From Saprospiraceae bacterium (GTDB lineage Bacteria; Bacteroidota; Bacteroidia; Chitinophagales; Saprospiraceae), in NCBI GenBank assembly GCA_027488935.1, contig JAIYAP010000044.1:124001-188000 (forward strand): a stretch of 64,000 bases of DNA. The letters run 5' to 3'. Both the position numbers and the translations under genes were made by a program. This document shows positions 1 to 8,019 of the stretch, one piece after another. How positions within the stretch are numbered: the first letter of the stretch is position 1; every line of letters begins with the position of its first letter. The notes under the pieces are model-generated. The model was not told the DNA's origin. It made no database searches and was given only the letters and a program-made list of their open reading frames with translations.

Positions 1-662
1 TCGCAACTGGATGCTTATCGCCCAAACTCGTTTACCATGAAATAAAACGCTACGAACGCGAACGCACTTCCAACGATAGCACCTATTGGCTGTTTTTTGA
101 ATTGCTATGGCGCGATTATTTCCGCTTGCTCGGCAAAAAATTTGGCAACAAAATCTTCCTAAAATCCGGTCCTCAAAACAAGCCCCAGCGCCACCTGAAA
201 AATAATATGGAGCTGTTTAAATGCTGGGCGGAAGGGAAAACGGGCGTTCCCTTTATTGATGCCAACATGCGCGAACTCAATGCCACGGGCTTTATGAGCA
301 ACCGCGGCCGCCAAAATGTGGCTTCTTTCCTGGTGAAAGACTTGAAAGTGAACTGGCAAATGGGCGCCGAATACTTTGAAAGCCTCCTCATAGACTATGA
401 CCCCTGCTCCAACTGGGGCAACTGGAATTATGTAGCAGGTGTCGGCAGCGATCCACGCGAAGACCGCTATTTCAACATCCTCACCCAAGCCCGCAATTAC
501 GACCCCCGCGGCGCATACGTGCAACTTTGGCTGCCCGAATTCGCCCATGTCCCGATCGAAAAAATTCACCGCCCCGACCTCCTCTGCGCCGCCGATCGCC
601 AGGAATTTAAGCTAAATGGATATCCCAAACCTATGGTGCGGATTGAAAAATGGGTAAGTTAG
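1..662 (+). CDS. Cryptochrome/photolyase, DASH type (C-terminal part, gene cut by window start)
   Basis: The reading frame is open from base 3 and enters from outside the window, so only the last ~219 residues are seen. This is the FAD-binding helical domain of the cryptochrome/photolyase family: HEIKRYERER, the WLFFELLWRDYF stretch, RGRQNVASFL, DYDPCSNWGNWNYVAGVGSDPRE with the tryptophan-rich flavin pocket, and a short tail with LWLPE. The wording of these blocks is that of the CRY-DASH subfamily, which repairs cyclobutane dimers (mainly in single-stranded DNA) or acts in blue-light sensing. Residues of the N-terminal antenna-binding domain are not visible. The TAG stop is itself the first unit of a TTAGTTG repeat array. 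The family call is firm; the cellular role (repair or signalling) cannot be decided here. Confidence 0.93.
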   Translation, partial: ATGCLSPKLVYHEIKRYERERTSNDSTYWLFFELLWRDYFRLLGKKFGNKIFLKSGPQNKPQRHLKNNMELFKCWAEGKTGVPFIDANMRELNATGFMSNRGRQNVASFLVKDLKVNWQMGAEYFESLLIDYDPCSNWGNWNYVAGVGSDPREDRYFNILTQARNYDPRGAYVQLWLPEFAHVPIEKIHRPDLLCAADRQEFKLNGYPKPMVRIEKWVS

Positions 663-885
663 TTGATAGTTGTTAGTTGTTAGTTGTTAGTTGTTAGTTA
701 TTAGTTGTTAGTTATTAGTTGTTAGTTATTAGTTGTTAGTTGTTAGTTTGGACATGCCCAAATATGGTTGATATTCGAGGTGACACCTTCGAGGGTTACC
801 ACCCAAGGTGTCACCTCCGAAGGTTAACGCCCCGAAGCCCATGGCATATCCAAACTCACAACTCACAACTAACAACTAACAACTA
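659..885. repeat. TTAGTTG heptamer array with inverted CAACTAA counterpart
   Basis: About 90 bases (659-748) are tandem TTAGTTG/TTAGTTA heptamers. At 853-885 the complementary CAACTAA units follow. The two arms can pair into one long hairpin whose apical part contains a separate perfect palindrome (778-816). The array starts in the stop codon of the cryptochrome gene and ends in the stop codon of convergent kdsB, so it fills the whole space between two convergent genes. A bidirectional terminator role is inferred. A second, cleaner copy lies at 3887-3973. Confidence 0.85.
778..816. repeat. Perfect 12-bp inverted repeat AGGTGACACCTT/AAGGTGTCACCT
   Basis: AGGTGACACCTT at 778-789 is exactly complementary to AAGGTGTCACCT at 805-816 across a 15-base loop. 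It sits in the centre of the heptamer hairpin between convergent cryptochrome and kdsB genes. No T-run follows, so it is not a classical intrinsic terminator. It may be a nested palindromic repeat unit like those elsewhere in the window. Confidence 0.7.
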
Positions 886-1602
886 AAAAAAAAGGTCTTC
901 CGGCACATCAATTCCGCGTGTTTCCCACTCGGTAAGGCCAACTTTAATTTGAAAGCCATTTTCCAGCCAGCGCAATTGTTCGAGAGATTCGGCAATTTCC
1001 AGGGGGGTGGGGGCGAGTTGGGCGAGTTGAAGCAAGGTCTGGCGTTGAAATCCGTATAAACCGATGTGCTTGTAATAGTTATGTGTACGCAACCACTCAG
1101 CAAGGTCTTTGCCGCGTAAGAAAGGGATAGCGTGTCTACTAAAATATATAGCGTTTCCGGCGGGGCTGAATGCCACTTTTACGATATTGGGATTGCTGAG
1201 CGCTTCCGGGTTTTCAATTTTTTTGGCCAAAGTGGCAATTTGCGTTTCATGGGTTTCCAGCAAGGTGCGGGCAAGTAAATCTATTTGTTCGGGTTGAATA
1301 AACGGTTCATCGCCCTGTATATTCAAACAATGGGTAGCCGCTGGAAAATGTTCGGCTACTTCGGCACAGCGGTCTGTTCCGCTTGGATGTTCCGAACGGG
1401 TCATGCACACGGTTCCACCAAATTCCTGTACGTGGTTAAAAATACGCAGATCGTCGGTGGCAACAACGACCTTGGTCAGCGATTGCGCTTTGGATGCTTG
1501 TTCGTACACGCGTTGAATCATCGATTTCCCTTGAATATCGACCAAGGGTTTGCCGGGAAAACGGGTAGAAGCGTATCGTGCAGGAATAATGCCTAAAATC
1601 AT
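883..1602 (-). CDS. kdsB: 3-deoxy-manno-octulosonate cytidylyltransferase (CMP-Kdo synthetase)
   Basis: Activates Kdo with CTP to CMP-Kdo, the sugar donor for the lipopolysaccharide inner core; cytoplasmic. The 239-residue protein has the family length. The N-terminus IIPARYASTRFPGKPL is the nucleotide-binding signature. It is followed by VVVATDD, SGTDRCAEV and NIQGDEPFI, the metal and sugar pocket blocks, with HIGLYGF and the terminal GIDVPEDL also typical. Start ATG at 1602 directly precedes the signature, so no alternative start is plausible. The gene is convergent with the cryptochrome, and its stop lies in the heptamer repeat. It implies a Kdo-containing LPS, consistent with a Gram-negative Bacteroidota host. 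I see nothing anomalous in the active-site motifs. Confidence 0.97.
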   Translation of the reverse strand: MILGIIPARYASTRFPGKPLVDIQGKSMIQRVYEQASKAQSLTKVVVATDDLRIFNHVQEFGGTVCMTRSEHPSGTDRCAEVAEHFPAATHCLNIQGDEPFIQPEQIDLLARTLLETHETQIATLAKKIENPEALSNPNIVKVAFSPAGNAIYFSRHAIPFLRGKDLAEWLRTHNYYKHIGLYGFQRQTLLQLAQLAPTPLEIAESLEQLRWLENGFQIKVGLTEWETRGIDVPEDLFF

Positions 1603-1679
1603 GATTTAAGTATTGTTAAGACATGCTTTGCTTTGAAGACCGTATTTTTGTGGCGAAGGAAATCAATACAGACCATACT

Positions 1680-2537
1680 ATGCGCAATTTCAAGCCCCTA
1701 ATAATTTATTTTTTGTGTCTGTGTACGGCGGCGGTATTCGGACAAAGCGTTGAGAAGGAGCGCGTTGTACCCGTTTTGACGTTCAAAGATACACTCTTGT
1801 TGGTCGTTGAAGATGGAAAAAAAATCGTGTACCATCCGGTGAAGCCCAAGCAGACGCTTTTTTCAATTTCTAAGTTTTATAGCCTTAGTTTGGAAGATTT
1901 GTACGACCTCAATCAAGGCTTTCGGACAGATCCGACCTTGCGGACTGGCACCCGGATTAAAATACCCATCCCGAATAAGGCCATATTGCGGTATAAAACA
2001 TCCAGTTTTAAAGGTTGGCGGGCAGTACCTATATATTATGTGGTACAGGATGGTGATAACTTGTTTCAGATTTGCAAACGCCATTTTGCGATGCCGGTGG
2101 ATACCATTATGAAACGCAATAAAATGAAATCCCAAAACATCCGTCCGGGGCAATTGATCCTCATGGGCTGGATGAGTACCGACGGGATATTGCCTGAATG
2201 GCGGCCCGCCAAGCCCGCAACAGAATCCAATTCCCTTAAAACGAGGTTTGAATCCGAAAAAAAGAAGCATAAAGAAGTAGAAGCGCAAGGCGTGTGTTTC
2301 TGGCAGCGTGATAGTAAAGAAAAAGGTGATCTTTACGCCCTGCATCGGGACGCCTTAATTGGTTCCATTATTGCGGTGACCAACCCAATATATAGCCGCA
2401 CCATTTATGCAAAAGTAATTGGACGGGTTCCGGATGGGTACGAGCGCAACATTGAATTGATTTTATCGCCGGAAGCTGCCCGCAAGATCGGTGCAAAAGA
2501 TCCGCGCTTTTTTGTGAAACTTAAATATTTGAAATAA
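1680..2537 (+). CDS. Exported LysM protein with RlpA-like double-psi beta-barrel domain
   Basis: Start taken at 1680, where the protein begins with a signal peptide (MRNFKPLIIYFLCLCTAAVF then GQS). An earlier in-frame start at 1623 would bury it. A TAnnTTTG-type -10 (TATTTTTG, 1643-1650) lies between the two starts and supports the later one. Two LysM modules follow (about residues 49-95 with KQTLFSISKFY, and 120-165 with QDGDNLFQICKRH), which bind peptidoglycan glycan strands. A basic linker follows, then a C-terminal domain (about 205-285) with ALIGSIIAVTNP and KVIGRVPD, resembling the DPBB fold of RlpA. The role is probably cell-wall binding in the periplasm. Whether the barrel has lytic transglycosylase activity cannot be read from the sequence. 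Confidence 0.8.
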   Translation: MRNFKPLIIYFLCLCTAAVFGQSVEKERVVPVLTFKDTLLLVVEDGKKIVYHPVKPKQTLFSISKFYSLSLEDLYDLNQGFRTDPTLRTGTRIKIPIPNKAILRYKTSSFKGWRAVPIYYVVQDGDNLFQICKRHFAMPVDTIMKRNKMKSQNIRPGQLILMGWMSTDGILPEWRPAKPATESNSLKTRFESEKKKHKEVEAQGVCFWQRDSKEKGDLYALHRDALIGSIIAVTNPIYSRTIYAKVIGRVPDGYERNIELILSPEAARKIGAKDPRFFVKLKYLK

Positions 2538-2553
2538 CAACGATTTTTTGGAC

Positions 2554-3375
2554 ATGAACAAACTTTTCCTGATTGCTTTGGCGGTGCTTTGTATGTGCGT
2601 TGCCTGCCAACAAGATGCGCAAAAAAATGGCGCAAACGGCTCAAAATTACCGGAAGAAACCATCAATATGTTGGCTGGACACTGGGTGGCGATTGATTTT
2701 TGCGCACGGGCGAATAATTTCGGCGGTGTTTTGGAAGCCATGAATGAAACCCATAAGCCCTATGCGTATGCCTTAACGTTCAATCCGGCATTTGCCGATA
2801 GCGTTGAGTGCTTCAATGGGGTTGAACAGTACAAATTGGCCTTTACCATGCGGGTAGATACCATTGAACTGAAAGGTGCCCGTGCTGAAAATAAGTCGGT
2901 GTTTTTGGTCATTTCAGGCCAGGACAAAGAAAAAGAAATGACCATGTTTGATCCAGCACCCAGCGGCACCCAAATGGATCGTTTTATCAAATCAAAAGCC
3001 GGTGCTGCCAATGGTTATATGGCCTTTGCTACTGCGTTGAATCATAATTTGTTTAGCGGGGCATTTACCCAGCTTGCAAAAGGCGGTGCTAGCAATATTT
3101 TGTTTACACCGGGGGGATTTATTCAAAAATTCAAGGATTATGACCGTTATTCGGTTTGTACCGCCGGTGATTGCTTTGTTGCTGGTCCTTATGTGGATAT
3201 TATTACCTTAAAAAACAGCCAAAAAGAAAACGCCGAGCAGGTTTTTTCGTTTAAGTATAGTGCCAAACGCGATACGCTTACCCTGTACAACTTGGTGGAG
3301 CAAAATCCCGAAGAAAAAGGCACTTTCACCGTCGGTAAACCCGTCTATACCTTCCTTCGTAAATTCGCTGAATAA
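2554..3375 (+). CDS. Putative lipoprotein of unknown function
   Basis: Begins MNKLFLIALAVLCMCVAC, a lipoprotein signal peptide with the lipidated cysteine at the end of that stretch, so it is likely anchored in the inner or outer membrane. An in-frame TTG six bases earlier is less likely than the ATG at 2554. The mature part of about 255 residues has no domain I recognise. It contains internal FTPGGFIQKF and DRYSVCTAGDCF segments and alternates beta-like stretches. It starts 16 bases after the LysM gene, and its TAA stop overlaps the ATG of ribH by one base (TAATG), so the three genes probably form one transcript. Function unassigned. Confidence 0.75.
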   Translation: MNKLFLIALAVLCMCVACQQDAQKNGANGSKLPEETINMLAGHWVAIDFCARANNFGGVLEAMNETHKPYAYALTFNPAFADSVECFNGVEQYKLAFTMRVDTIELKGARAENKSVFLVISGQDKEKEMTMFDPAPSGTQMDRFIKSKAGAANGYMAFATALNHNLFSGAFTQLAKGGASNILFTPGGFIQKFKDYDRYSVCTAGDCFVAGPYVDIITLKNSQKENAEQVFSFKYSAKRDTLTLYNLVEQNPEEKGTFTVGKPVYTFLRKFAE

Positions 3376-3890
3376 TGGCCTCTGCACTCAAAAATTTGTC
3401 TACCTACGATGCCGATCAATTGCCCTCGGCTGCTGAAATGATCTTTGGTATTGTGGTGGCCGACTGGAATGCCCACATCACCCATGCCTTGTATACCGCT
3501 TGTTTTGATACGTTGGTACAACATGGGGCTTTGCCTGAAAATATTTACACCATGCAAGTGCCAGGTTCGTTTGAGTTGCCCGCAGGTGCGCGTATGCTCG
3601 CTGGCCGCCATAACCCGGATGCGGTAATCTGCCTGGGATGTGTGATCAAGGGCGAAACCAACCACAATGAATACATCAACCAGGCTGTCGCAACCGGCCT
3701 GACCAACCTCAGTATTGCCAGTGGCCGTGCCTTCATTTTTGGCGTACTCACCCCCAACGATGAGCAACAAGCCCTCGATCGTGCCGGTGGCCAATACGGC
3801 AACAAAGGCGTCGAAGCAGCAGTGACCGCTATCCGTATGGCTGCGTTAAAACGGGAAGGAAAAGAAGGGAAGAAACCAATCGGATTTTAG
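3375..3890 (+). CDS. ribH: 6,7-dimethyl-8-ribityllumazine synthase
   Basis: Condenses 5-amino-6-ribitylamino-uracil with 3,4-dihydroxy-2-butanone 4-phosphate in the penultimate step of riboflavin synthesis; cytoplasmic multimer. Family blocks: FGIVVADWNAHIT near residue 24, VPGSFELPAGARML near 62, CLGCVIKGETNHNEYI around residues 86-101 with the catalytic histidine in NHNE, and FGVLTPNDEQQALDRAGG near 125. The length of 171 includes a short charged tail (KREGKEGKK). The ATG overlaps the stop of the preceding lipoprotein gene, suggesting translational coupling. The TAG stop is inside the first unit of a TTAGTTG array that separates ribH from a convergent gene. Other riboflavin genes are not in the window. 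Confidence 0.97.
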   Translation: MASALKNLSTYDADQLPSAAEMIFGIVVADWNAHITHALYTACFDTLVQHGALPENIYTMQVPGSFELPAGARMLAGRHNPDAVICLGCVIKGETNHNEYINQAVATGLTNLSIASGRAFIFGVLTPNDEQQALDRAGGQYGNKGVEAAVTAIRMAALKREGKEGKKPIGF

Positions 3891-3973
3891 TTGTTAGTTG
3901 TTAGTTGTTAGTTGTTAGTTGTTAGTTGCGGGATGTCCTAACTAACAACTAACAACTAACAACTAACAACTAC
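3887..3973. repeat. TTAGTTG heptamer hairpin (six perfect units, inverted arm)
   Basis: Bases 3887-3928 are six perfect tandem TTAGTTG units. After a 9-base loop, 3938-3972 are the complementary CAACTAA units, so an uninterrupted stem of roughly 35 base pairs is possible. The first unit contains the ribH stop codon, and the element ends five bases before the stop of the convergent DUF2461 gene. Position between convergent stops suggests a bidirectional terminator; the length and purity suggest a recently expanded or mobile repeat. Confidence 0.88.
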
Positions 3974-3977
3974 CACC

Positions 3978-4637
3978 TCACAATATTGCTTGGCGTAGGA
4001 AATTGACTAAACCTGCGCTTGCTGCACAATAATCGGCAACAAATTCAGGGAAATCGGGGCGGAGTGCGGTTTCGGGGTCCATTTCGGCCATGAAATAGAA
4101 CTGTTTATGGGCGATGAGCGGGTATTTTGCCTTTAGTTCCTTGAATTCAGCGGGCAATACCTTGTTTTGTTCGCCTTTTATTTCGCCAAATTTTTGTACA
4201 AAATCGGGCGCTTGTACCAGTTCCATAAAGGTTTCGGGATCCTGGGCGATGGCAGTACGAATACGTTGTAAGGGTACTTTTTCAAGTTGATAGGCCCCGC
4301 CGCCGATCATCAAATTGCCAAATTCGAGGTGAATGTAATAACCAGGCACATCTACGGCTTTTTTGCCGCCCGGATTGATGATCGCCGCTACGTTGGTTTT
4401 GTACGGACTTTTATTGGTTGAAAAGCGCGTGTCCCGGTAAATGCGCGGAATACTTTCTTTCGCCGTGCTTTGTAAGTCGGGTTCAAAAGCCTTGATGCGC
4501 TCAATAATGGCTGCAACTGTGGCCTCCCAAGGCTTTTTCAAATCGGCTTCATACCGCGCTTTGTTTTTATCAAACCAGTCTTTGTTGTTGTTTTGGCTCA
4601 ATTCGTACAGGAATTGGAGTGATGCGGTGTTGATCAT
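3978..4637 (-). CDS. DUF2461 (TIGR02453) family protein
   Basis: The protein from ATG 4637 (219 residues) matches the DUF2461 family: LYELSQNNNKDWFDKNKARYE at the start (the N-D/NKDWF signature), IPRIYRDTRFSTNKSPYKTN in the middle, and GGGAYQLEKVPLQRIR. The family is widespread, cytoplasmic and has no established biochemical function. A longer in-frame form from 4742 exists but overlaps the upstream gene extensively. The 4637 start overlaps the TGA of that regulator gene in an ATGA junction, so the two are translationally coupled on the minus strand. Family call firm, role unknown. Confidence 0.88.
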   Translation of the reverse strand: MINTASLQFLYELSQNNNKDWFDKNKARYEADLKKPWEATVAAIIERIKAFEPDLQSTAKESIPRIYRDTRFSTNKSPYKTNVAAIINPGGKKAVDVPGYYIHLEFGNLMIGGGAYQLEKVPLQRIRTAIAQDPETFMELVQAPDFVQKFGEIKGEQNKVLPAEFKELKAKYPLIAHKQFYFMAEMDPETALRPDFPEFVADYCAASAGLVNFLRQAIL

Positions 4638-6112
4638 TTTTCGGTGAATTTTTGAATGAGCGCTTGCATGCGTTTGCGGTCTTCCCGTTTTTGAATAACG
4701 GTGGGCGGTGCCGCGCGTTCGGCGCAATGTTGAATAGAACAACGTTCGCAGGTGACATTAATGTCCATGGATTCAATGTTGGGATCATCCCAAAAGGCGA
4801 TGCTGCGTTGGGCTTGTTCATCGAGCAATACACCCAGCATAACTCCTACATTGCGGCCAATGGTGGGGTAGCCCTGCTTTGCAATAGAAATGACCAAATA
4901 TTGTTCGCCAGTGTCGACAAAACGCGCGCGTTGCACCCCGGATACGGCATTGGTTTGTGCTGAATTATGTGCCTGTAATTGACGCAAAAGTTTGACAGAC
5001 AGCCACCTGCGGCAGTAATGTTCATTCAGACCTGTTGCATGCGGCTGGTGTTTGCGGTTGAGGTGCAGTTCTTTGTCGATGTCAAAACCATCGCGTTCGG
5101 TATCATGGATAATGCGCATAAAAAACACCTTATCCAGTTTAAAATATTTGGTCAGCAGGTTGAAGCGCTGGAACAATACTTCCGGACTGGCCTGGTATTT
5201 GGCCATTAGATCGATTAAAAATTGTGCATCCCAGGTTTTTAGGCTAAAAAATGCCTGAATATCGCGTACAAAAGCATTGCGGTTAATTAGGATGGCCACG
5301 GCAAAATAAGCAGCCTGGTAATTGTTCAATACTTCTTCGAAGTTGTTGATGCGCAACATGTTGGAAGCGAGTGGGCGCTCTTTGAGTTGCAGGGCATTGA
5401 ACCCGCATTCTTTAGCCAATTGAAAGGCGCGCTGGCGTTCATTCAAACGGTCGTTGAGCAATAGCCGCTTTTTATGTGGGTTATACACCGCACGCAAACT
5501 TTGCAGTTCGGGGTATTTACCCAAACTTTTGTCGTCAATTTTGTAGCCGTATGTCAACTCCAGGATCGTGGCCAATTGGGCTTCCGGCACCCCGCCGTTT
5601 TCGGGTAATTGATGCAGGCGCACAAATTCATCGGCCGCGTCTTCAATTTCTTCAAAATAATTGACCCGCAATTCCTGATAGGCGCGCAAGGCTGCGAAGA
5701 AAAAGTTTTCATCCCGGAAGGAATAATTGCGCGCGATTTCCAGCAATGCCGAGATAAAGGCGTTTACCCGGTCGGGTGCGCGTGCAATAATCTCGATAAC
5801 CTGTTGAATCTCAATGCCAAACAGGTCGAGCGGGATTTCATTTAAAAAATTGGTTTTTAACAAATCGCCAATAGGGGCAAACTGCTTGGTGAGTTCAGGC
5901 GTTGCTAAAAACTCCGTACTAACGTTCAGTGCGGTAGCCAGGCGCTGCTGGTTTTCCGGTTGCGGGTATTTTTTTCCCTTTTCTATTTCATTAAGGTAGG
6001 AAATAGAAATGCCTGACTGTTTGCTCAGTTCCTCGAAATTCCAGCCTAATTCCTGGCGAAGCTGGCGGATTTTTAATCCAAAAATGATACGTTCCGATTG
6101 GGTTTTGGCCAT
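4634..6112 (-). CDS. XRE-family regulator with IrrE-like domain, ScfR/RamB type
   Basis: Likely a transcription factor of the short-chain-fatty-acyl (ScfR/RamB/PrpC-regulator) family. Residues about 8-62 are a helix-turn-helix (LRQELGWNFEELSKQSGISI, then SYLNEIEKGKKYP). The middle region corresponds to the IrrE/ImmA peptidase-like domain, but the HExxH zinc site is absent; the equivalent helix reads FQLAKECGFNAL. The C-terminal part has the cysteine cluster VTCERCSIQHCAERAAPP usual for DUF2083. The 492-residue length fits the family. A -10-like TATTTTTG on the minus strand lies at 6127-6120, just upstream of the ATG. Regulated targets are not evident in the neighbourhood; the only co-transcribed gene is DUF2461. 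Loss of the metalloprotease motif is normal for this branch and implies a sensory rather than catalytic domain. Confidence 0.85.
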   Translation of the reverse strand: MAKTQSERIIFGLKIRQLRQELGWNFEELSKQSGISISYLNEIEKGKKYPQPENQQRLATALNVSTEFLATPELTKQFAPIGDLLKTNFLNEIPLDLFGIEIQQVIEIIARAPDRVNAFISALLEIARNYSFRDENFFFAALRAYQELRVNYFEEIEDAADEFVRLHQLPENGGVPEAQLATILELTYGYKIDDKSLGKYPELQSLRAVYNPHKKRLLLNDRLNERQRAFQLAKECGFNALQLKERPLASNMLRINNFEEVLNNYQAAYFAVAILINRNAFVRDIQAFFSLKTWDAQFLIDLMAKYQASPEVLFQRFNLLTKYFKLDKVFFMRIIHDTERDGFDIDKELHLNRKHQPHATGLNEHYCRRWLSVKLLRQLQAHNSAQTNAVSGVQRARFVDTGEQYLVISIAKQGYPTIGRNVGVMLGVLLDEQAQRSIAFWDDPNIESMDINVTCERCSIQHCAERAAPPTVIQKREDRKRMQALIQKFTEK

Positions 6113-6168
6113 AATGGGACAAAAATACGGAAGCTAGGGGGAAGATTTTTAGTTTGTTTGTAACTACC

Positions 6169-6942
6169 CTAATCGGCCAGCCCGGAAACCCACAAGGAAA
6201 TGGTTTGTTCCGGATAATTGACTAGAACAGGCAAATCCGGCGGACAAATCAATTGGGTAAATAGATAGTTATTAAAACCTTTAAAAAAGCGTATTTCCAT
6301 GTCCCACAAAGGTGTAGCGTGGTAGGTCATAAGCCGATCGGTGTGTTCCAGCATTTCTTCAAACGAAAACCAGTTATCGGCAGAGAAACGGTAAAACCAG
6401 AGTGCAAAGGCCAAGGCACCTTCCTGGGTACTGTTATGGAATGCGTCAATATATTGGTGCAGGAGGGGCGCGGCAAGTTCAGCGCAGGTTTCGGCAGATT
6501 CGCCTGCGGTTTCTGCTAGGGCGCGCTCTGCCAGGGTACGCACCACGTTGCGGAAAGCGGTTTCGTCTTGTATTAGGGCCAAAAACGCTTCCTGGGTGTC
6601 TACGGCCCAGTCATAATGCAAAAGGGTCCAGTTATCGAGCAAAACCTGGTCTTCAAACAACGATTTTTCAAACGCCTGGGCGGCAGGTACCCCAAAAGTA
6701 TATTCAAGGTCTTTCCATTTATCGGGTCCCAACCCTTTTATATCATCCAATTCTTTGCGATCTGTAAATCGGCCAAACGTGAGGCTGTCGCGGCGTTCTA
6801 TAATGCGCTGTGCAGTGGCCTTGCCGATCCCTTTACCATCGCCATTGCCGGGGTCATCTTCTACGAATCGTACAATTTGGCTGGGTGTCGTGACGTGGTT
6901 GAAAAAATCTAAAATGCGGTTATGGATCCAAGGATTGCTCAT
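6169..6942 (-). CDS. Helix-hairpin-helix protein, function unknown
   Basis: A soluble 257-residue protein with no signal peptide. Residues about 18-85 contain two HhH-type elements: GKGIGKATAQRIIERRDS and DIKGLGPDKWKDLEYTFG. Such motifs usually contact the DNA backbone or serve as interaction modules (ComEA, Holliday-junction and polymerase families). The remaining ~170 residues are acidic and helical and have no motif I recognise. It is divergent from the exported protein at 7045 and stands alone between the regulator at 6112 and that gene. DNA binding is inferred from the HhH only. Confidence 0.65.
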   Translation of the reverse strand: MSNPWIHNRILDFFNHVTTPSQIVRFVEDDPGNGDGKGIGKATAQRIIERRDSLTFGRFTDRKELDDIKGLGPDKWKDLEYTFGVPAAQAFEKSLFEDQVLLDNWTLLHYDWAVDTQEAFLALIQDETAFRNVVRTLAERALAETAGESAETCAELAAPLLHQYIDAFHNSTQEGALAFALWFYRFSADNWFSFEEMLEHTDRLMTYHATPLWDMEIRFFKGFNNYLFTQLICPPDLPVLVNYPEQTISLWVSGLAD

Positions 6943-7044
6943 GTTGCTCGTTTTGGCACAAAATAGGTGCTTTGAAAAGCGCTTTTCGTAATTTTGCTTT
7001 TAATTTTCCATTAAATCTATCCTACTTTTGCTAAAACTTTGAAC

Positions 7045-7962
7045 ATGCGATACCTTGTATTTTTACTTATATCTTGTTTTGTGCGCCTATTACATGCACA
7101 AAATGCGGTAGATCAAGTCATTCCGGGTACAAAAATTAGTATGGTTCCGCCGGATTCGTTTGTACTTGCCCAAAAGTTTAGCGGATTTCAGCACAATGAA
7201 AGTGGTTCATCGATCATGGTTTCCGAATTACCCGCACCTTTTCAAGCGATGACCAATGCATTTACCAAAGAAGCGCTACTAGCGAAAGGCATGGAATTGC
7301 TTGGTAAAGAGCAGATTACCTTGGCTACAACGCCTGCTTTGATCTTTTTTGTTCGGCAAACAGCGAATAATTTGGTGTACCTAAAACAGATCCTGGTCTT
7401 TGGTGATAGTACCCATACGACCATGATTAATGGTATTTATCCTGAAAAATACAAAGAGACCTTAGAGGGAAAAATCAAGGCATCCCTGCGCACCGCCCAT
7501 CCATCGGGTAGTTTTATCAGCCCGGAGCAAGCGGCTCCCTTTGAAATTGATGTAAAAGAAACGCCTTTTTCGTTTGGAAATGGAATTTCGGGCAGTCTTT
7601 ATTATGTTGCGCAAGATGATGTACAAGTAGAAGGCAAAAAATCTACGGTGATTATTGTAGGCAGTGCGATCGGCGAAGTTGCAATTGGCGACAAAAAACA
7701 GTTTGTACTAGACCGCTTGATGAAAATGCCGAATGGTGAAAACTTAAAGCCTGATTCAATCCAGCAGGTGCGCATTGACGGGATGGATGGCTATGAAATT
7801 ACCGCCCACCAAGAGAATAGTCAAAATGAGGCGTTTTATCAACTAATCCTGTTTGATGACGCAGGGTCGTATTATATTTTTGTAGGCATGGCCATGTACA
7901 ATCAGGCGCAATTTTTAGTGCTTTTCAAGAAAATTGCCCGCACATTTCACCTTAAAAAATAA
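7045..7962 (+). CDS. Secreted protein of unknown function
   Basis: From ATG 7045 the protein starts with a signal peptide (MRYLVFLLISCFVRLLHA, cleavage before QNA). An upstream in-frame TTG at 7039 would add only two residues. A -10 element TACTTTTG is at 7023-7030, without a clear -33. The mature 285 residues are composed of two similar-looking halves, each opening with a hydrophobic patch followed by VPPDSF or KETPFSFGNG. This recalls repeated PsbP/Mog1-like folds, but that is only an impression. It ends with alternating beta strands and FKKIARTFHLKK. The convergent gene at 8020-8496 encodes another exported protein with a related layout (PDNF, then a final NSFHAY). Function unknown. Confidence 0.7.
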   Translation: MRYLVFLLISCFVRLLHAQNAVDQVIPGTKISMVPPDSFVLAQKFSGFQHNESGSSIMVSELPAPFQAMTNAFTKEALLAKGMELLGKEQITLATTPALIFFVRQTANNLVYLKQILVFGDSTHTTMINGIYPEKYKETLEGKIKASLRTAHPSGSFISPEQAAPFEIDVKETPFSFGNGISGSLYYVAQDDVQVEGKKSTVIIVGSAIGEVAIGDKKQFVLDRLMKMPNGENLKPDSIQQVRIDGMDGYEITAHQENSQNEAFYQLILFDDAGSYYIFVGMAMYNQAQFLVLFKKIARTFHLKK

Positions 7963-7999
7963 ACTTGCTGCCAGGTATTACCCCAACAGCAAGTTTATT
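7958..7999. terminator. Bidirectional hairpin terminator
   Basis: AATAAACTTGCTG at 7958-7970 is exactly complementary to CAGCAAGTTTATT at 7987-7999, giving a 13-bp stem with a 16-base loop and A/T-rich flanks on both sides. It overlaps the stop of the plus-strand gene at 7962 and lies 20 bases after the stop of the convergent minus-strand gene (8020), so it can terminate both. Confidence 0.8.
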
Positions 8000-8019
8000 A
8001 AAAACAAGTTTGTTCAGAT

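Noticed and set aside
659-885. CRISPR array
   Set aside because: Seven-base units without spacers; complementary arms indicate a hairpin repeat instead.
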